Assembly (NCBI RefSeq): GCF_900103735.1
Contig: NZ_FMXE01000013.1
Span: 1-64,000, forward strand
Source of the DNA: Algoriphagus alkaliphilus
GTDB lineage: Bacteria > Bacteroidota > Bacteroidia > Cytophagales > Cyclobacteriaceae
DNA length: 64,000 bases
Direction of reading: 5' to 3'
Position numbers and translations under genes: made by a program. Below are positions 60,067 to 64,000 of this stretch, piece by piece (position 1 is the first letter of the stretch; each line of letters opens with the position of its first letter). The notes under the pieces are model-generated. The model saw only the letters and a program-made list of their open reading frames with translations. It did no database searches and was not told where the DNA came from.

Positions 60067-61068
60067 ATGAATAAGGCAGCAATAGTCATTCTGAATTTCA
60101 ACGGCAAAGATGTTTTATCCACCTTTTTACCTTCAGTGGTCACCCACAGTTCCTATGATATTTGGATCATTGATAATGCCAGCACTGATGATTCAGTCGA
60201 GCTTTTCACAGCCAATTATCCTCAAATCAATCTTATTTCGCTGGGTTCCAACTTTGGCTATGCCGGGGGGTACAATTGGGGATTAGAGGAGCTTCGGGGA
60301 AAATATGAATTTTTCATTTTATTAAATTCAGATGTTGAAGTCACCGCGGCATGGGATCGGGATTTGGTTGACTGCTTGGATGGCAAACCGGAATACGCGG
60401 CTCTTCAGCCGAAAATCCTTTCCTGGCAAGACCGAAAAATGTTTGATTATGCAGGGGCAGGTGGTGGGTATTTGGATGAACTGGGCTACCCTTATTGTCG
60501 AGGGAGGATATGGAATACGCTCGAGTCTGACCATGGGCAATACAATGATGAGGTGCAGGTGGATTGGGCTTCAGGCGCCTGTCTGGTAATTCGCGCAGCC
60601 GATTTTTTTATGCAGGAGGGTTTTGATGCGCATTTTTTTGCCCACATGGAGGAGATTGATTTGTGTTGGAGACTGAGGCGGTCGGGAAAAAAAATCGGGT
60701 ATTTAGGTGCGGTCACTGTTTTTCATCAGGGTGGTGCGACTTTAGACCGGTCCAGTCCAAAAAAGCTTTACCTCAATATCCGAAACAACCTCAGTATGAT
60801 TTATAAAAATGTGAATCCACTCCGTTTTTTTGGAATAATTGTAGCTAAGAGCATCATGGAAATGGCTGCGGCAGTGGGATATTTGATGTCAGGCAAAAAA
60901 GAGCATGCCTTGGGAGTATTTCGGGGATATAGGGACTTTTTTTCAGGAATTGAAAATTTAGAAAGACCCCTAAAAAAGCCCGAGGTAGACAGTTCAACCT
61001 CAGGCCCTGTTAAGTTTATCTTTTGGAATTATCTGGTTTTGAGAAAACGGGTATTTACTCAACTTTAA
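60067..61068 (+). CDS. Family 2 glycosyltransferase
   Basis: 333 residues from the ATG at 60067 (MNKAAIVILNFNGKDVLSTF). A TTG at 60046 is not preferred. Motifs of GT-A/GT2: WIIDNASTDDSVELF, LLNSDVEVTA (DxD-like), and WASGACLVIRAADFFMQEGFDAHFFAHMEEIDLCWRLRRSG. It likely adds a sugar to a surface glycan. It resembles rhamnosyltransferases. Its last four bases overlap the convergent PspC gene. Confidence 0.9.
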   Translation: MNKAAIVILNFNGKDVLSTFLPSVVTHSSYDIWIIDNASTDDSVELFTANYPQINLISLGSNFGYAGGYNWGLEELRGKYEFFILLNSDVEVTAAWDRDLVDCLDGKPEYAALQPKILSWQDRKMFDYAGAGGGYLDELGYPYCRGRIWNTLESDHGQYNDEVQVDWASGACLVIRAADFFMQEGFDAHFFAHMEEIDLCWRLRRSGKKIGYLGAVTVFHQGGATLDRSSPKKLYLNIRNNLSMIYKNVNPLRFFGIIVAKSIMEMAAAVGYLMSGKKEHALGVFRGYRDFFSGIENLERPLKKPEVDSSTSGPVKFIFWNYLVLRKRVFTQL

Positions 61069-61283
61069 TCAAAAAGCACCGGATTGTTCATTTTGCGGAA
61101 ATACTTTCGGATTTTCATCATCATTGCCATGCTCACGTAAAGGATAATTGGAGATCCCATCGTTACAAATGAAGAATAAATAAAGAATAGCCGGATGCTA
61201 TCGATCGGAAAATTGAGTTTTTCTCCAAGTCTTGAGCAAACCCCAAAGGCATGCTCTTCGAAGAATATTTTCAGTTTTTCCAT
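61065..61283 (-). CDS. PspC-domain protein
   Basis: 72 residues. A single PspC domain (FGVCSRLGEKLNFPIDSIRLFFIYSSFVTMGSPIILYVSMAMMM) with one or two membrane segments. PspC proteins are linked with envelope stress. This short form has no other stress genes nearby. It is divergent from the OmpA/TPR-like gene. Confidence 0.88.
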   Translation of the reverse strand: MEKLKIFFEEHAFGVCSRLGEKLNFPIDSIRLFFIYSSFVTMGSPIILYVSMAMMMKIRKYFRKMNNPVLFD

Positions 61284-61318
61284 ATATTAATCTGTTTATA
61301 GTGTAAAAATAAGATAAA

Positions 61319-63124
61319 ATGATTTTGAATTTTATAAATCAACTCACTCTCAAAATGTTTAGGGTTTTGACAGTTTTGTTTTTGCTTTCAACTCATTGTT
61401 TATCTGCGGGTTCAATAATAATGCCCGAAAATAAATTTTTAAAAGACATTCAACTCGTACCTGCGAAACTTAAACTTGAAGGGGACTCAATCCGCTTTAC
61501 AGTCAAAGGTTCAATACCAATTGAATCGGTGCTGTCACCAAATAATCCAAGATTGAGTCTCTCATTTAAAGCAGATCAAAACTATGTAGATCTTGGAGAA
61601 ATTAATTTAAAGAGGAATGTCGCTAATTATTCCTATGAAAGTAAGTTTTCCTTAAAGTACGAACCTTGGATGTCAGGTGCTACATTGGAAATATTTTTTT
61701 TCCAGGGGAAAAGGGAAAGTAAATCTCCTTTCGAAAAGAAAGTACTGGCAAAAGGGGTAATAGCCCCACAGCTGATGGTCAAACTTGGAGCCGTCTATCC
61801 TGATGAGCCAATTCCTTCGGTTGGACTGTTTATTCCCACAGGAATTGAAAGAGGAGTTACGCAAAAAGAGGAGTTCACTTTTGTTTATGAATTGGGGTCT
61901 TCAGCTTTCAAATTAAGTGTGGCAAATCAGGAGACACTTCGGAAAATCGATGCTTTTTTGGAAAACAATCCCAGCATTCAGGAATTTAAAATTACCGGAA
62001 TACAATCTCCAGAACCTGCGGAAGGAAAAAACAGCGGCTTGGGTGCTAATCGTGCTGAATCCGCAAAAAAGGCACTTATAACGAGATTTCAGACCTTATC
62101 GGATTCTCAAATCAGAATAGATTCCCGTCGTAATGATTGGTTTGATCTCAGGCTACTATTAGGGGATTACAAGGGAATATCAACAAATCGTAAAGAGGAA
62201 CTCTATACGATCTTGACCAATCAGGAGACGTATCTTGAGCAAACCGATCGATTAAAAAAAGTTCCAGGATTTTCCCAAATTGTACAGGATCTGTATCCAA
62301 AACTCCGGGTTGCCAAAATTGAAATCTCCGCTACCTCCAGAACAGGCCTCGATATGCGACAGTCAATCAAACTGAAGGAGTCACTTTTGAGCTCAGATGG
62401 CACAAATTCATTATCCTTTGCGGAATGGTCCTTGGCTGCTGAAGCGAGTCAAAGTCTAGAAGAAAAGGCAGTCATCTATTCTAAGATGACGGAATTTTTT
62501 CGCTCAGCCTTACCCTATAACAATTTGGCTGTAGTCCGAATGCGGCAAGCCCAACGCACCCTTGATCAGGAATCCAAAGAAGTTCTTTGGGAAGAAGCGC
62601 TCAGACTCCTCCAACAGGCTATACGAATTGAACCAAATCCTTATATCCTTCATAATCAAGGACAGATTTTGGCACTTGAGGGAAAATACTGGGATTCTTA
62701 TCTGAAATTATCCGAAGCTGCATCCTTGACAAAAAATCCCGATTTTCTTCAACAGAATGAGGCCTTGAGAGGAGCATTGGATATTCTAAGAGGTGATTAT
62801 AAACTTGCAACACTTAGATTTGACTTCAAGTTTTCAGACCCGAAAGACTATTTCAACAAGGGGCTTGCTTATTTTATGATCGATGACTTTGCAAAAGCAT
62901 CCACTGCTTTCGAAGAATCAGTTATGCATGGAAGAGTATTTGGATATGGGTATTATGGACTTGCTATGATAGCTGCTGCCAGCGGACAACAAGAAGTGGC
63001 TATGATTCATCTTAAAAAGGCTATCGAAGCAAATAAACAGTTGGCTAATTTGGCATTTCAAGATCCGTCCTTTGAAGAACTTCGTAATAGCAAAGATTTT
63101 TTTTCCGGAAGTACTCAAAATTGA
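61319..63124 (+). CDS. Exported OmpA-like/TPR protein
   Basis: 601 residues. A signal peptide ends near LSTHCLSAGS; a start at 61352 is also possible. The central part (TLRKIDAFLENNPSIQEFKITGIQSPEPAEGKNSGLGANRAESAKKAL) resembles an OmpA-like peptidoglycan-binding region. The last third has helical repeats of TPR type (EALRLLQQAIRIEPNPYILHNQG, and NKGLAYFMIDDFAKASTAFEES). The protein probably sits in the periplasm or outer membrane. Its job is not known. It is followed by the SusC leader. Confidence 0.75.
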   Translation: MILNFINQLTLKMFRVLTVLFLLSTHCLSAGSIIMPENKFLKDIQLVPAKLKLEGDSIRFTVKGSIPIESVLSPNNPRLSLSFKADQNYVDLGEINLKRNVANYSYESKFSLKYEPWMSGATLEIFFFQGKRESKSPFEKKVLAKGVIAPQLMVKLGAVYPDEPIPSVGLFIPTGIERGVTQKEEFTFVYELGSSAFKLSVANQETLRKIDAFLENNPSIQEFKITGIQSPEPAEGKNSGLGANRAESAKKALITRFQTLSDSQIRIDSRRNDWFDLRLLLGDYKGISTNRKEELYTILTNQETYLEQTDRLKKVPGFSQIVQDLYPKLRVAKIEISATSRTGLDMRQSIKLKESLLSSDGTNSLSFAEWSLAAEASQSLEEKAVIYSKMTEFFRSALPYNNLAVVRMRQAQRTLDQESKEVLWEEALRLLQQAIRIEPNPYILHNQGQILALEGKYWDSYLKLSEAASLTKNPDFLQQNEALRGALDILRGDYKLATLRFDFKFSDPKDYFNKGLAYFMIDDFAKASTAFEESVMHGRVFGYGYYGLAMIAAASGQQEVAMIHLKKAIEANKQLANLAFQDPSFEELRNSKDFFSGSTQN

Positions 63125-63595
63125 ATTCTCTGATTTTTCTAATTTTTGATTATTCAGGTCTTTTTTTGAGAATTTCTCAAATTAATGCGGTTTATTTTGA
63201 TTTTTTTCATTTAGACTTCCTTTTTCAGGGATTTTTCTTTGTTATACATGGTTTAAATAAAGCTGGTGTTGAAAATTTCAAAATTTAATTTACTCAGGTG
63301 GGTTTGAAATTTGTTTTAGATTATTTAACATTGAGGCATTAGAATTAACAATTAAACCTAAAATTCAAGCCTATGATCTATTTTACTTAGCATTTTTCCT
63401 TCTCTCAATCTGCATCAGTCGATGCATTCAAACCTAGAGGTTTCTATTAAGCAGGTCTTTTGACCACGGTAAATCGCAATAAAATCTTGAAAATCAAGCT
63501 CTTTCTATTGTCGTTATTTTGAGGATAATCGCAAACGATTGCATAATCAATTAACAAACAAGTTTTTGAGATTAATCTTGTTACCCAATCTATCT
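63125..63595. other. 471-base leader of the SusC gene
   Basis: No gene is seen in this AT-rich gap. It carries a LacI-type operator at 63529-63544 and a loose inverted repeat AACAAG ... CTTGTT (63556-63581) close to the start codon. A TAnnTTTG box was not located with confidence. Confidence 0.5.
63529..63544. promoter_or_regulatory. LacI-type operator before susC
   Basis: TCGCAAACGATTGCAT contains GCAAACGATTGC, a near-perfect match to the LacI family consensus GCAA-NCGN-TTGC. It lies about 58 bases before the susC start. A LacI-type regulator, perhaps the one at 29198, may use it. Confidence 0.65.
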
Positions 63596-63601
63596 ATGTT
63601 T

Positions 63602-64000
63602 ATGAAAAAAGTTTACAAAATTCTAAGTGTGTGCCTAACGCTCTTAGTCCTATCCGCCAGTGCTGCCTTTGCGCAAAAGACTGTGACGGGTACGGTTCTG
63701 GACGAGTATGGTTTAGGCCTTCCGGGTGTTTCGGTCCTGGTTAAGGGAACTACCACAGGTACGGCAACTGACATTGACGGGAAATTCTCCCTCAGCGTCC
63801 CAAGTGACCAGTCGACACTGGTTTTTTCTTTTATTGGATACACTGCCCTTGAACAGGTGGTGGGATCTCGAAGCGTCATCAATATTTCGATGAAGCCGGA
63901 TGAAAGAACACTAACTGAAATGGTTGTAACCGGTTACTCTATCGATGCAAGAAGAGAAACAACCGGTGCGATTTCCACAGTAAATCCGAAAGATTTGACT
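63602..64000 (+). CDS. SusC/RagA-family TonB-linked outer-membrane protein, N-terminal part
   Basis: The gene is cut off by the end of the window. The visible 133 residues begin MKKVYKILSVCLTLLVLSAS, a signal peptide, then a carboxypeptidase-like regulatory domain (VTGTVLDEYGLGLPGVSVLVKGTTTGTATDIDGKFSLSVP and FSFIGYTALEQ). The TonB box region and the plug start (MVVTGYSIDARRETTGAIST) follow. This is the SusC/RagA receptor that imports glycans or peptides with a SusD partner. A second ATG six bases upstream (63596) is equally possible. Confidence 0.93.
   Translation, partial: MKKVYKILSVCLTLLVLSASAAFAQKTVTGTVLDEYGLGLPGVSVLVKGTTTGTATDIDGKFSLSVPSDQSTLVFSFIGYTALEQVVGSRSVINISMKPDERTLTEMVVTGYSIDARRETTGAISTVNPKDLT

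Overview
The window looks like a chromosome segment of a Bacteroidota bacterium, most likely class Cytophagia (Cyclobacteriaceae or Algoriphagus-like). The grounds are many lipoproteins with Bacteroidota-type lipoboxes, a SusC/RagA TonB-linked receptor, a LacI-linked galactokinase, the bifunctional rhamnulose-phosphate aldolase/lactaldehyde dehydrogenase, weak Shine-Dalgarno sequences, and short intergenic repeats typical of the phylum. No rRNA or tRNA genes were recognised.

Layout. Positions 1-1610: the 3' end of a group II intron, a VOC protein, and a toxin-antitoxin pair whose ParE-like toxin carries a one-base frameshift and whose upstream region is a 3 x 100 bp tandem repeat. Positions 1657-12402: an L-rhamnose block, with rhamnose isomerase, an FGGY kinase, the aldolase/dehydrogenase fusion, a GntR-type regulator, an NCS1-like permease with a small coupled membrane protein, and lutABC to oxidise the lactate produced. 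Positions 12456-16347: a DUF4143 ATPase, an SMP-30 lipoprotein and a Gfo/Idh/MocA oxidoreductase. Positions 16605-17207: no gene, but a probable large structured RNA.

Positions 17222-24269: lipoproteins, a sulfatase, a GNAT enzyme, a TMEM220 protein, NIPSNAP, tandem paralogous lipoproteins, a deletion scar joining two gene remnants, and a MOSC protein. Positions 24422-32770: a ThuA/sugar dehydrogenase/PKD/cytochrome c giant lipoprotein, galK with its LacI regulator, a glutaminyl cyclase-like M28 enzyme, and cysS. Positions 33026-43774: a second toxin-antitoxin module, purH, purN, a VOC protein, a DoxX-like protein, dnaA, and both methylmalonyl-CoA mutase subunits. Positions 43943-50857: an AtuA/CitMHS/esterase cluster with a Nudix-fold regulator and a palindromic operator. 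Positions 51036-57575: an amidohydrolase, small proteins, a MarR-ferredoxin reductase-ferredoxin operon, and an unlisted 47-residue basic protein. Positions 57742-64000: hisS, YbaB, a glycosyltransferase, PspC, an OmpA/TPR-like protein, and the start of a SusC receptor preceded by a LacI-type operator.

The most striking item is the 16605-17207 RNA. Four tandem modules of about 55 nt each have a closing helix whose two strands differ between modules yet always remain complementary. Each has a three-pair hairpin closed mostly by GNRA loops. The modules alternate with UUCG-capped hairpins, and a rho-independent terminator follows. I do not recognise it as a known RNA family.
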